From NCBI GenBank assembly GCA_020912385.1, contig CP087219.1, positions 1,612,001-1,676,000 of the forward strand: a stretch of DNA of 64,000 bases. Reading direction: 5' to 3'. This document shows positions 54,294 through 64,000 of this stretch, in pieces. The position numbers and the translations under genes are program-made. Numbering within the stretch: position 1 is the stretch's first letter; every line of letters begins with the position of its first letter. The notes beneath the pieces are model-generated. The model searched no databases and was not told the DNA's origin. It saw nothing but the letters and a program-made list of their open reading frames with translations. Source of the stretch: Neofusicoccum parvum. Taxonomy: Eukaryota > Ascomycota > Dothideomycetes > Botryosphaeriales > Botryosphaeriaceae.

Positions 54294-55128
54294 ACCCTCG
54301 GTCTGCCGCCTGCCGCGCGCCGTCAGCTGGACCACTTGGGCGCGCGGCAAGTTGTTCGAGGCTCGGGGCGAGGCGCAGTGCACGGTGCTGCTGCGTGGTG
54401 CGTGTTGGCGGCGGGAACGTGGCGCGGGTGCAAACGGGGTCGGCATGGGGCTGGGTGCGGCTCTGCTGTCGAGCGTCATGCGCTCTGGATGAGGGGTAGG
54501 TTGAAAGAGAGAGCCGTTTGGGGCCGCGCGTGATGTGGGGTGGTAGTAGGTGGAGGGCTTGCGTGTCGGGCTGGGCAGCAGCTGGTATTGGGGGAGGATG
54601 CTGGGTCTTTGTCCGGGGCTACCGTTCACAAGGTTGGATCTGCCAGCGCTTCGAGGAACTCGGGTCAGCGGAAGAGGGTCGTCGGTGTTGCTTTGTTATG
54701 GAGTTCCATCGATGTCCGGGGCCCGCGGGAGTAGCAAATACATCCCCCGCAAGCTTCCGCCACGCGAGCACCTATATGGATGCTCTTAGCCATAACCTCT
54801 GCGTCACTTGTCTGAGTCTCTAACTCTCTAGCTCCGCCGCTCCCACACCTACCTTCTCTAGCGGTAACCCGATGGATCTTCATTAATCGAGTCACTTCAC
54901 GAGGCCAAGAGCTTTTGGGATCGTTATGGTATGAGATAAACGGTGCGGTTTTCTATATAGATATTGTAGGACAGGAAACGAGGAGCAAAAGCTCAATCAC
55001 ACAACTTCCCACTTTGAACCTCTTGTCTACGCTCGTCCGTCCTGTGTGTGCTTCAATAGCTCAGTTTCCTCATCTTTCCCAATGCATCTGCACTGTGACA
55101 CATGACGGAGGAGTCCAAGCTACTCACG
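54294..55128. other. Intergenic region
   Basis: About 830 bp upstream of the microprotein candidate. G-rich up to 54650, then mixed. No gene supported. Confidence 0.45.
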
Positions 55129-55272
55129 CTAATCATTCCAGAAGCTCTCACCCTCACGGACGATGACGTAGTGTCTGTAAGGGCATGTGGTCGGAACGCC
55201 ATTGCCACGTGAGCATACTTGGTAACTCTCGTAACGGTAGTCGGAGTAGACGTAGGTGGTAATTGTGCACAT
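55129..55272 (-). CDS. Candidate 47-aa Cys/Tyr-rich protein
   Basis: ATG at 55272 opens MCTITTYVYSDYRYESYQVC, continues SRGNGVPTTCPYRHYVIVRE and ends GESFWND, 47 aa, three Cys and eight Tyr. The composition is unlike random sequence here, and MCTxxTT starts occur in small fungal proteins of unknown function. A GTGAGA donor-like site inside REGES could extend it by splicing to an exon I cannot fix. No signal peptide. Function unknown. Confidence 0.4.
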   Translation of the reverse strand: MCTITTYVYSDYRYESYQVCSRGNGVPTTCPYRHYVIVREGESFWND

Positions 55273-55870
55273 GCTGCGGTCTGGTAGCGAGGCCTTTCTT
55301 TCGATGTGCTTAGAGGTTGGTTGGTGCGAGTAGTCGTAGTGTTATGCTGTCAAAGCCAGAAGCGATTGTTGGAAAGGAGAGGAAGGAAGGACTAAAGTTG
55401 GCAAAAACAGTGTAAGAGCGGCTGGCGTATCGGTAGTTGGAGTTCGCTGAATGGCATGCCAGAATCCTAATATACCCTGATAGAAACCATCGAGGCCTCA
55501 AGGAACAATAGGGCGTCCGAGTCACCTCCAGCACAAAGATCCTCCCAGAACGCGCGGTCTTGTTTCTCACAGTCCGAGACATTCCACAATCCCATTGTCT
55601 CCTGCATCACGCCAACCCCCCCTATTTCTCTCTTCTTCGTCATTCAACCTCGAAGATTTGTTGTTCGGCGCCAGCTTCGCCGCAAAACAAAATAGCGGTA
55701 TCAGATGCGCTCGAATGACCATCTACTCGTACGCCCAGATCAAACCGTCGCCGATGTTGTGGAAGGTGTTAGAGGCATGCCTGATTTCGTTTATGCCTTC
55801 ATGTAGCATGACGTGACGTGAAGATGACTGCACTGCAGTATCATTACTGAGGCGGGGGAGGGCAGAGGGC
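55273..55870. other. Intergenic region
   Basis: About 600 bp with short open frames on both strands that show no domain. Confidence 0.45.
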
Positions 55871-56236
55871 TCAGTGCGTGGAGGATGCGGTTGCCGCCGA
55901 TGCCCTGGCTAGGGCGATATGGCTGGTAGAGGGTTGGATTGGAGGCGGATGAAGATTTAGTTAGTCTATCTGGACGGTGGTGATTAGGGCTGGGGAAGGG
56001 GAGGGCAGGTGGATGAGCTACCTGTTGTTGCTGTTCGCAGTGATGCTGGTGCTGTCGGCGATGTTGTCGCCGGCAAACTGGGCATTTGGACCTGCGATAA
56101 CTGTTTCATCTAGAAAGGCGACAGCAATTGCTGTGATTGGTGGATCTCTGTTGCTGAGTGGGTTTGACAGTTTAACCCGGATTTGGGAGCCGCCGAGGAT
56201 GACTGGCGTAGTGTTATGTTGTGGAATCTTCCGGTA
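55871..56236 (-). CDS. Possible 3' exons of an unidentified gene
   Basis: Minus-strand exon candidates 56022..56236 and 55871..55922, joined by a GT...CAG intron (56021-55923) with a textbook GACTAAC branch site. They read HNTTPVILGGSQIRVKLSNP, LSNRDPPITAIAVAFLDETV, IAGPNAQFAGDNIADSTSIT and then a short tail, which looks like a beta-rich extracellular-type segment. The upstream frame is closed by an in-frame TAG that coincides with an ACTAG acceptor, so at least one more 5' exon would be needed. No ATG found; it may be a remnant. Confidence 0.35.
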
Positions 56237-56573
56237 CTAGTATTTTACTTTTGTTAAACAAAGAGGAAAGGAGCATGATGGAGAGGGCCATATTAGCATA
56301 CAAATGAAGATAGCGGTAGGTACTTCGCAACAGTATCCTGCGGTGCTGCGGTCCAGGTTGCAACCCAATGCTTGTCGACCCCTGTGAAGACGAATTGAAG
56401 TTGATGCATAAAGAACAGAAAAGATGTAAGCTTGTCGCTACTCGATGCGCAAGTATTGAAAAAATAATGTTAATGTTTTCAAGATCAATCACAGCATACA
56501 ACCTCACAAGGCAACTTTCAAATCAAACGGTAACTTGGGAGTTACTATTTGGCGGTGCACGTCCTCAGTAAAC

Positions 56574-57792
56574 CTAAGATAAACCCTCGGTGTTACTCTT
56601 GAGAGCCTCTTCCAAACTCGTAAACCCCGACCTTCCCATATCTCTTAGGAGAGCCTCCGCTCGCGCTCTCGGAACTACCTCAAGATCATACATCGGCGAC
56701 TGCGGAACATCTTGAGGAAATTGCCGTCCCGGGAACAGCTTTCGGAGCGTCGCAAGAACAGTGTTGACCTGGAAGGTTCTAGCATCGGCGAAGACGCGCT
56801 CGTTAACGACGTCCGGATGGATCAAAGCAGCGACGTGGAGACGACCGGTGTCCTCGGCATCTATGAACTCAGCTGAAAGCAAGGTCAGTTGAGAGGGGAC
56901 GAAACGGAGGGTTGGAGCCAAATTACCACCACCAGGAGCAGCACTGTTGAAGTAATTGAGAGCCTGCTCATCACCCTCAAAAAACTTCACCGGCACCGCA
57001 GCCGAGCTCGGATGGCCCTGGTGCTCCACGCTGACGGACTTCCCAATAACGAAACCCGGGAGGACTTTGCCCTGCGGTCAGCACGAAACGGCAAACGGGA
57101 TCCGCCTCGACAACTCACCAGAGTTGACCACAAACCCCGGCCGGTTCTCCTCAGCCCACTCCCACAGCTGCCTCTCCGCGCGCACCTTGCTCGCCGTGTA
57201 CACGGCCAGCCCCCTCTCGGGCGTGTACGGCGGCGGCGCCCACGCCTGCGCCTCCGCCTCGTCGTCCCACGCGTCCGCCGCGATCGTCGTCTTCACGCCC
57301 GCCTTGGCCTTGGGCAAGGTCATGGTCGAGGACGTGAAGACGAAGCGCTTGACGCCCGGCTCCCTGGCCGCGGAGCGGAGCACGTTGACCACGAACGCGC
57401 CCGCCGGCGTGACGACCTCGTTCGGGTCGGGGCTGTTGCTCATGACGGAGGCGACGTGCACGACGCCGGCGACGCCTGTGGTGATTGCGAATCAGTTAGG
57501 GGAACAGGCGCGCGTTGCAGGGCACGTGGGGCAAGGAACCTTGGACGGCGGCGTCGAACGCGCCTTCCGTCGCCATGTCGGCGACGCGGACCAGCTCGAA
57601 GGCCTCGGGTCCGTATTTGGCGCCGAACAGGTCGCGCAGCCAGGCGTTCTTGGCGGTGTCGCGCACTGTGCCGCGCACTCGGTAGCCGTGCAGGAGCAGC
57701 TGCTCGGCGACGTGTGAGCCGACGAGGCCGTTCACGCCAGTGACGAGGACGAGGGATTTGGCGGGGAGCGCGGGGTTGCTGATGGAGGCCAT
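56574..57792 (-). CDS. NAD(P)-dependent DFR-like reductase (extended SDR)
   Basis: Exons 56574..56872, 56927..57064, 57119..57475 and 57540..57792 give 348 aa. It starts MASISNPALPAKSLVLVTGV with the cofactor motif TGVNGLVGSHVAEQLLLHGY. The extended-SDR catalytic motif is YTASK (AVYTASKVRAERQLWEW), preceded by the Ser of RFVFTSSTMTLP. NSVLPGFVIGKSVSVEHQGH and FIDAEDTGRLHVAALIHPD match fungal dihydroflavonol-4-reductase/ketoreductase-like enzymes that reduce aldehydes or ketones with NADPH. The third donor (GTAATT) is chosen over two GTGGTG alternatives. Introns are 54, 54 and 64 bp. Substrate unknown. Confidence 0.9.
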
Positions 57793-57935
57793 GGTTGATT
57801 GTTCGGTGGACTGGATTTTCTTGGTTGCACTGAAATGATGGAGCTGTGGTTTCTGGAGCACAATGTCGAACGGCAAGGGAGATTTATAGATTTTGTTGTG
57901 GTCTGCTTATGGAGGGGTGCGGGCGTCAGACCCCT

Positions 57936-58120
57936 CGCATGGCTTACCGCGCGTGGTTCACCGGGTACGAATAATTCACCGGATACGTCTCACCTCGAAT
58001 GGTTCACCGGGCATAGCTCACCGCGCATGTTTCACGCACATGCCCCACCACGTATAGTTCACCGGGCACAGCTCACCGCGCACGTCTCACCGCGCATGCT
58101 CCACCACGTATAGCTCATCG
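57936..58120. repeat. 14-bp minisatellite
   Basis: About 13 degenerate copies of a 14-bp unit close to CGCATRGYTCACCG; two copies have length changes (18 nt, and an 11+16 nt pair). It lies just upstream of the DFR-like gene's start and 3' of the DUF7708-like gene. Confidence 0.85.
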
Positions 58121-58492
58121 CGGTGAGCTATGAAAAGTCATGATGCTGAACTCCGAACTTCTTTAGTCTGAGGCTACTTTTCTGTGTTAAGACCGTGGTA
58201 TCGTTGGCGTAGGGCGGTGATTCCCTTTTTAAATGGGTTTACCGGAGATAATGCGCGTGGTTGGACTAAAATCTGAATCGTTGTTCGAGCCCTTTGTATT
58301 TAGGCGTCCCTTGACCGGACGAAAACTGGGCTTCGGACAGAAAACGGCCAAGAAGACCAACAAACATGCGCGACACTGGCAGCGGGATGGGTGGGATTCC
58401 TGTGAAGACTGTTGCGGTAAGAGGAAAAGAGCAAGCAAAGCCCATCATCTACCCGCTGACTCTACCCTTTCACCGAGCTTGGATCCTCCAAT

Positions 58493-60176
58493 TCAACTAC
58501 CTTCGTTAAACGAAAACTTCAACCCCCTCTTGCGGGAACTCTTAGAGTTTCTCTTCATTGCTTTCTTGCTCATTGTGACCACCAGCTCGTTTTCCAGTGG
58601 CACTATAGAGGCCTGATTTGAGATAGAACGAATGCTTCGGATGAGAGGCTTTCGGAAGCTGAATATGACAAGCCGGACCACAGTATCTGAAACACTGCTA
58701 AGAAGTATCTCCAGCGAGCGCAGGAAGAGTACCGAGCAGGAGTCATCCGACATGTCAGTGCCAAAGACCTCCATATCAATGACTATGAAGATCTCACGGA
58801 GGCCGACCAGGACGTCATGGAGTATTGACAGCCAGTCGGTTTCGGTTGATGCCCTCTCGATCCGCGCAATGTTTAAATTTTCAGACACACGTCGGGTCGC
58901 ATGGGCTTCGTTCAACTGGATGACTTGAGTTACCATGTGTTTCAGGACATGCACTGAAGTCTCCTCATTTGGATGAGACGTGGTCTCATGGGCGAGTCCC
59001 CAGATTGTTGGCTTCTTCGCGGCGTTCAGAAGGCTCACAAGGTTCGTAGCCAGGTCCTTGGTCTGAAACCTTTTGGGAGCAGATCCTTCAATAACCATGA
59101 AAGTCGATATTGCTGATGTGGCCCATCCTTGGAACGGCCCTACCAGATGAGAGTGGTCCATACTGTATTGCCTTTGCCTTCTGCGGTTAACTGCTTGGCA
59201 ATACCGTAAACTCTCGACTGAGCTTGCCAGAGGAGTCCGCTTGGTGGCTGAGAGGATCATTCCAATCTGGATTTGATGCGTGTTCTGGTCGATAAAAGTG
59301 AATCTTGACATGGAAGCCGAGTGATTACCTACGTTAAGTCAGGACAAGCGATTTGGCTAGGAGGTATTCAACAGTACTGATAGCAAGGGTCTTCAGCTCC
59401 TCTAAGAGTGATTCGACCTTTTGTGGTGAGAACGCGGACTGCAAAATGAGTTGCTGAGTGTCCTTTTGCGCAGCCGACACCTTTTGCAAGATATCGTGCA
59501 TGTGCATTAACCTCACCTGCGAGAGCGTTTCGGCAATCGTTTCAACTCGGCGCGCGCGTTTTTCGATCTGATTTTTCAAATCTTCGAAGCGTAGCTTGTA
59601 AGGTACAGTGAAGGACTTTAACAACCGCCTGAAGGGGCTGTATTCATACCAATTTAGCGCTCGAAGCAGAAAATTGATGATTCCCGCGTAGAGCTCTTCG
59701 ACAGCGACCCTCATAATGGACTCCGATTCGAACATGTCAAACTGAAGTTCAACACGAGGAAGAATATCGGCGATGTCAGCCATGGCTTTCGCAAGCTCCG
59801 TAACCATCTCTTCGTGATTGAGCACCAGCTAAATTTGTGTCAGCGTTGCCCGTATTTCGGTTTGCATTGAGTTCCTTACCACGAAGCAGAACTTCATCGT
59901 ACCCCAGGCTAAAGACACGTATTCTGGATGGTGCTGTGACAGCACATCCAAAATTTGTCCGTAATAGACTACACGGGCAGAGAACGATGACAACCATCTC
60001 CGCGCGCTGTTGTGCCTCGATGCTTCATGGTACCTCGTCTTTGCGGCGGCAACGACCTCCAGGACATCCTCAATCCGATATGTCCCTCGCAAGACTTCTT
60101 TTTTATTCCCATATTTCGTGTGATCCTTCACGATAAGCGCGACCGCTTGGCGATAGGCATGCGTGGTTTTTTGCAT
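58493..60176 (-). CDS. DUF7708-like, NLR-related protein lacking a P-loop
   Basis: Exons 58493..59328, 59378..59828 and 59880..60176 give 527 aa from the ATG at 60176; an upstream exon is possible. Residues about 5-150: YRIEDVLEVVAAAKTRYHEA, then HPEYVSLAWGTMKFCFVLVL and VAVEELYAGIINFLLRALNW resemble the DUF7708 domain found at the N-terminus of many fungal NACHT/ankyrin (NLR-like) proteins. A coiled helical linker follows. Where a NACHT domain would begin, FMVIEGSAPKRFQTKDLATN keeps the beta-strand but has no GxxxxGK[ST]; later FIVIDMEVFGTD is at the Walker-B position. NLR-like proteins act in non-self recognition and cell death in fungi. Without ankyrin/WD repeats and P-loop this looks truncated or degenerate. 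Family call is by pattern memory only. Confidence 0.65.
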
Positions 60177-60969
60177 TCTCGAGATTCTGCTGGTCAGCCT
60201 CGTCAGCAATATTCAAAGACTGCCCCGGAGTTTGACTCACTATGCGGCAGTTGCATTCGACACTGGTCGTAGATTTTCGTCGAGTCGAGAGGAGTCTATT
60301 AAGCGCAATGCCAGCGTCGTGGGTATTGCAGAGATATTTGACAGCGTGAATCAAAGGCGCCGTGTGAGGGGTCATCACCCTTGTGTAACGCGACTTTGCG
60401 ACTTATTGCGTCTACTTGCAGTCTTGGCACTATTATCACGTCAGCTCAGCCTCGCTTTCCACCCACTTCGGCTTCTGAACAGAATTTTCTTTCCTCTAAT
60501 GACAGCTCCATCTCTCTCTTGCGCTACGCCGCCGCTCTTCAGCAAGTCGGAGACTGTTTTCGCTCGAACAGGCCGGTTGCTACTTGGTACTACCAACACA
60601 ACCCTGTTTAGAGAAACCTGGGTCATCAAAAGTCTCGCGGGGTAAGCTAGAACTGCTGTAACTCTGCTAGTGGTGGATCAAGTTGTTCAAATTCTAACCA
60701 ATATGCCGTTCCGGGCAACACATATCTGCCGACAATAAAATCTTCTTATTGGTAGTGCCATACCATTCATGCAATGGATCCCACCATTTCGAAAGATCGC
60801 ACCACAGGGAGCGAAGCCCAGGGAAGTAGACTACTATCTACTCTTGGAAAAGTGCATAAGGATGCTGTTGGTGACCAGAGAGCTCTGAGTCAAGCATATT
60901 CGCTGCCTCTTGATATCCGTATGGACACTATTCCTAGACATTGAACGCTATCGAGGATTATGCTCATGA
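60177..60969. other. Divergent region, DUF7708-like protein / AAA+ ATPase
   Basis: About 790 bp. Minus-strand frames near 60103-60378 may contain an upstream exon of the DUF7708-like gene. No promoter motif identified. Confidence 0.35.
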
Positions 60970-63900
60970 ATGCCACTAGCACAGTCATTGACACTAGCAC
61001 ACTCATTGCCACTAGCACAGTCATCGTCACTTCAAGGCGTTCGTAATTATCGCCACGGCAGAGGGACAAGAGACACTGTCAAAACCGCCGGCCAACGAAT
61101 TCAACGAGCTTCCAGTTCTAAGAGTGTTCGTACGTGGAGATCCCGGTCGCGAAGCAGGTCCAGAGCGGAAGCGGAAGCCATTCTCTCATCACGGGCAACT
61201 CCCTTGGAAAAGCACTTGCATGTGCAAGTGCAATCGCGTGCGGATGAGCGGGCCACTCATCGTATGTATCTGGGTGGCACGGAACCAGTATATTACGAGA
61301 TCGAAGATAGGGAAAGCTCGTCAAGTTACTCAAGTGGCGATGCTCTGGCTGGATCCAACGACAAACACAGTCTTCGTGGCCATCGTGCACTTCTCCACAC
61401 GGACATGAGAGCGGAAGTAAAGCATGCAGAAACAGAGAGTATAGATGAGAAACAGAGCATCCGAGTTGGACAAAGCAGTTCCATTCCACACAGAGCGAAA
61501 ATCGCACCGCACACGAACGGTGGCGTGGACACAGAAGGTGACGCATATGGCCGTCGATTGGGCCATTATCGCGATCTACAATTAGGAGAAGCGGGACCGT
61601 CATACAACGCATCTTTGAGAACACCGCAGACTTCAGAACATTCAGTGTCTGGCAAATGGGAATCCTTGGACGGAGGGCCATATCCAGCACAATGCAGAGG
61701 CACCAGGTCCTCCCGCATACCAGTACCGGTTTGGACGAAGAGATGGTTCTCGCCTTCCGACCAGAAAACCATTCCATACAACACATCGAGTCGTAGCCAG
61801 GACAATCGTCAGTATCAGTCTTCAACTACACACAGAATGCGAAATTATGGCCAAAATACGCAGCAGACAGCTGACGAAACTTTACTGATTGACATCGGCG
61901 TACATGAATTTGCATCTCAATGCGATAAACACCCAGCCTTGGAGCCTTGCCTGCCTGACGACCATTCGAGACAAAAAGAGGAAGTTCCTGATTACGAACA
62001 TTCGAATATGGCAGTCGATGACAAAAGATTCGCGAAAAAATCCACACGAATTTTGGGTCACCAGCTTGTGGGAGTACAGTTGGAGGCCGAACGCCTCAGG
62101 AAAGAGAATGAAGCACTACGAAAGCTGTTGAAGGCAGAGAAAGCCCAATCTGTATCAAACAAGTGGCTTGTTCTCTTTCGGCTGCGGAGGGCCACCGTAG
62201 AATCCTATACGGACATGGACGACTTGAACGACGAGGTATATCTGGACGAGCCAAGATGGTTCAAGGATTCTGAGAGCCAATGGCGTCTTCGAGGGTTAAG
62301 CCCGGTTTCTGGTCTCGAACTGTTCATTGAAAAGCAGAGGCAACAGGGTGTGGCGTTCGTCGTGTTTCAGACACTCACGGAAGACTCTGTGCAACAAAAC
62401 AGGAACAGGCGCCACAGTATGCGCTCTTCAAGCTCTACCCGAGCAAAACCCTACGACAAAAAAACAATGTCTGTGAGAATACTATGCGAAGTTCTTCAAG
62501 ATGCTACGGATACCTTGTTCAGCAACGACGATATTTTGCGGCAGTACCTTCGACACAACGGTGAAGAGCTCGGCAGTATTGAGGTGCTTTTCTTCCATTT
62601 CCAGGAACGTGTTGAGAACGGTTTCGGCATGCTCGAACCCTCAGAGATACGCCAAATGCAGCTCTTGCTGAATTTTGTTCACCTTACCTTTGGACAGGAG
62701 CACCAAGAGGCTAGAAAACTCTTTCAACAAGGCCTAGTCAACGAAAGCACAGTGAAGTATCTCTTCATCCCGCGCGAAGTACTTGTGCAGCATGAAAGAG
62801 GAAGAGCCTGTCCGCGAGGGTTTATTCAGGAATCGTTCTTGCGCCACTCAAGTGAGAAGGGGGAATTCTATCTGATGGCTGGATATTGGGAATTCGACGG
62901 GAACTTCAGAAAAGCAGAAAGAAAGCTTTCTCTCAGCCGAAGGCAGTTGAGTGGGAAAGGCGTGGAGATACACCAACTTAGCCTCCACCCACTGCGGCAT
63001 GCTAAGCCTAGCGTTGCTGAGGATTTGAGGCATCGCGGCATGACATTTTGGAATTGTCGCAGACATGCCTACGTCAATTACCATGGACCGGATATGAAAG
63101 GAGACACAATCTACGTAAGTGGAAATTGATTGAGCGATTTTCAGGATGGACGCCATTAACACGAACCAGGTGGATACAAGATTTCTTATTGACACATCCA
63201 CGTACTTGAAAATCCATGGCCCTAATCGCTTCGAAGGAGGATTGAAGATAGCGTCAAACTCTAAGAGCCAAGAGCAAGATCAATCTGAAGATTCTGATAG
63301 TGACGAAAATGGGGTGGATCACTGGCACGTGGAAAAAACACACAGGCACGACATTCGAAGCGAGTCAGACGCTTTTACAGCAAAAGATCCCCCTGAAGGT
63401 CACTTCATCTATTGCCTCCCGGAGAACATCTTTGGCTTCGAGATGATAGAAAAGAAATGGGGTACTGTTCACTCTTAAAGCTCCCACATGGTCTATAGCA
63501 TTCTGACACGTAGTAGTGGACCTTCGAGTAGACGGAATTTCGCCACTCAAATGGAACAAAGATACCTTCAGCACTCTGGAAATCAAAGAACAAAACAAGG
63601 TATTGATCACTGCCTTGGTGAGCAACAAAATTGAGGCAGAAAAGGCAACCGATCTTGTCGCAGGAAAGGGCACAGGCCTCATTGTTCTCCTTCATGGTGG
63701 CCCAGGAACAGGAAAAACCCTCACAGCAGAAAGTGTTGCCGAAATTGCCGAAAAGCCTCTTTACCGTGTCACCTGTGGTGATATTGGTACAGACCCCAAA
63801 GAGGTAGAGAGCTATCTCGAAAAAGTCTTCTATCTCGGGAAAATTTGGGATTGCGTGGTGCTTCTTGATGAGGCTGATGTCTTTCTCGAGCAAAGATCTT

Positions 63901-64000
63901 TGGAAGACCTTTCCAGGAACGCGCTGGTTTCGGTCTTCCTCAGGACACTCGAGTACTACACTGGGATTCTCATCCTCACAAGCAACCGGGTCGGCACCTT
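60970..64000 (+). CDS. Large fungal AAA+ ATPase (DUF7025-type), C-terminus cut by window edge
   Basis: Exons 60970..63114, 63170..63461 and 63517..>64000. The first ~340 residues are disordered and Ser/Arg-rich, beginning with an 18-bp triplicated repeat. A coiled coil (EAERLRKENEALRKLLKAEK) precedes a globular region with LNDEVYLDEPRWFKDSESQW and VRILCEVLQDATDTLFSNDD, typical of the domain (DUF7025-like) that precedes AAA modules in fungal proteins. VDTRFLIDTSTYLKIHGPNR continues it, then an acidic linker. The AAA module has Walker A HGGPGTGKTLTAES, Walker B VVLLDEADVFLEQR and sensor ILILTSNRVG. Both introns are 55 bp. Function of these ATPases is largely unknown; remodelling of protein complexes is the family expectation. 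A further upstream exon cannot be excluded. Confidence 0.88.
60972..61025. repeat. 18-bp triplication at the AAA+ gene 5' end
   Basis: Three successive 18-bp units starting GCCACTAGCACAGTCATT encode a repeated LAQSLT/LAHSLP-like hexapeptide immediately after the start codon. Confidence 0.85.

Noticed and set aside
55977..56240. Plus-strand hydrophobic frame (MSYLLLLFAVMLVLSAML)
   Set aside because: No ATG at the frame start and it mirrors a minus-strand exon candidate with a better branch site and splice signals; a small membrane protein is not fully excluded.

Overview
The window is nuclear DNA from a filamentous ascomycete (Pezizomycotina; a dothideomycete is my guess, not shown). The evidence is dense protein-coding genes on both strands, mostly short introns of 49-95 bp with GT...AG ends and CTGAC/CTAAC branch sites, and a fungal gene set: GMC oxidoreductase, QDR-type drug transporter, UNC-93-like MFS transporter, CpcB/RACK1, a DUF7708-like protein and a fungal AAA+ ATPase. 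Exons were joined by hand from splice signals and reading frame; for all the well-supported genes the summed exon length is a multiple of three.

Layout. 1-8.1 kb is a transport/oxidation block: the 5' part of a secreted GMC oxidoreductase (runs off the left edge), a QDR-like MFS transporter, an unresolved hypothetical gene and an UNC-93-like MFS transporter. 8.9-18.8 kb is housekeeping: Mediator subunit Med1, a peroxisomal dienoyl-CoA isomerase ending in AKL, RACK1/CpcB with a probable U24-type C/D snoRNA in one intron, a GFA-family zinc protein, TFIIH subunit Tfb5 and a single-pass membrane protein with PY motifs. 18.8-21.2 kb is gene-poor and holds a 147-bp inverted repeat plus a mutated copy. 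21.2-22.8 kb is glutamine synthetase, with GATA motifs in an intron and upstream. 22.8-30.9 kb is largely without recognisable genes except a threonine-rich protein near 26 kb.

30.9-53.3 kb is again gene-dense: a large Ser-rich protein with a histone-H2A-like segment, a calponin-homology protein, the complex I assembly factor NDUFAF2, an NmrA-like oxidoreductase, a mitochondrial Mgr3-like TPR protein, the abasic-site DNA-protein crosslink factor HMCES (SRAP), a 1080-residue isochorismatase-AlkB-GST fusion, a Cys/His-rich hypothetical protein and U1 snRNP protein C. Several of these sit head-to-head across short shared promoters (39.3/39.9, 44.0/44.4 and 52.1/52.4 kb).

53.3-64 kb is more accessory: two very short ORFs, a possible gene fragment, a DFR-like NAD(P)-dependent reductase, a 14-bp minisatellite, a DUF7708/NLR-like protein without a recognisable P-loop, and the start of a large AAA+ ATPase cut by the right edge. 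I saw no tRNA, rRNA, CRISPR, integrase or intact transposase. The most interesting items are the RACK1-intron snoRNA, the triple-domain fusion with a lost isochorismatase aspartate, the unresolvable first splice junction of U1-C, the palindromic repeat, and the 37-aa TATA-driven microprotein candidate.
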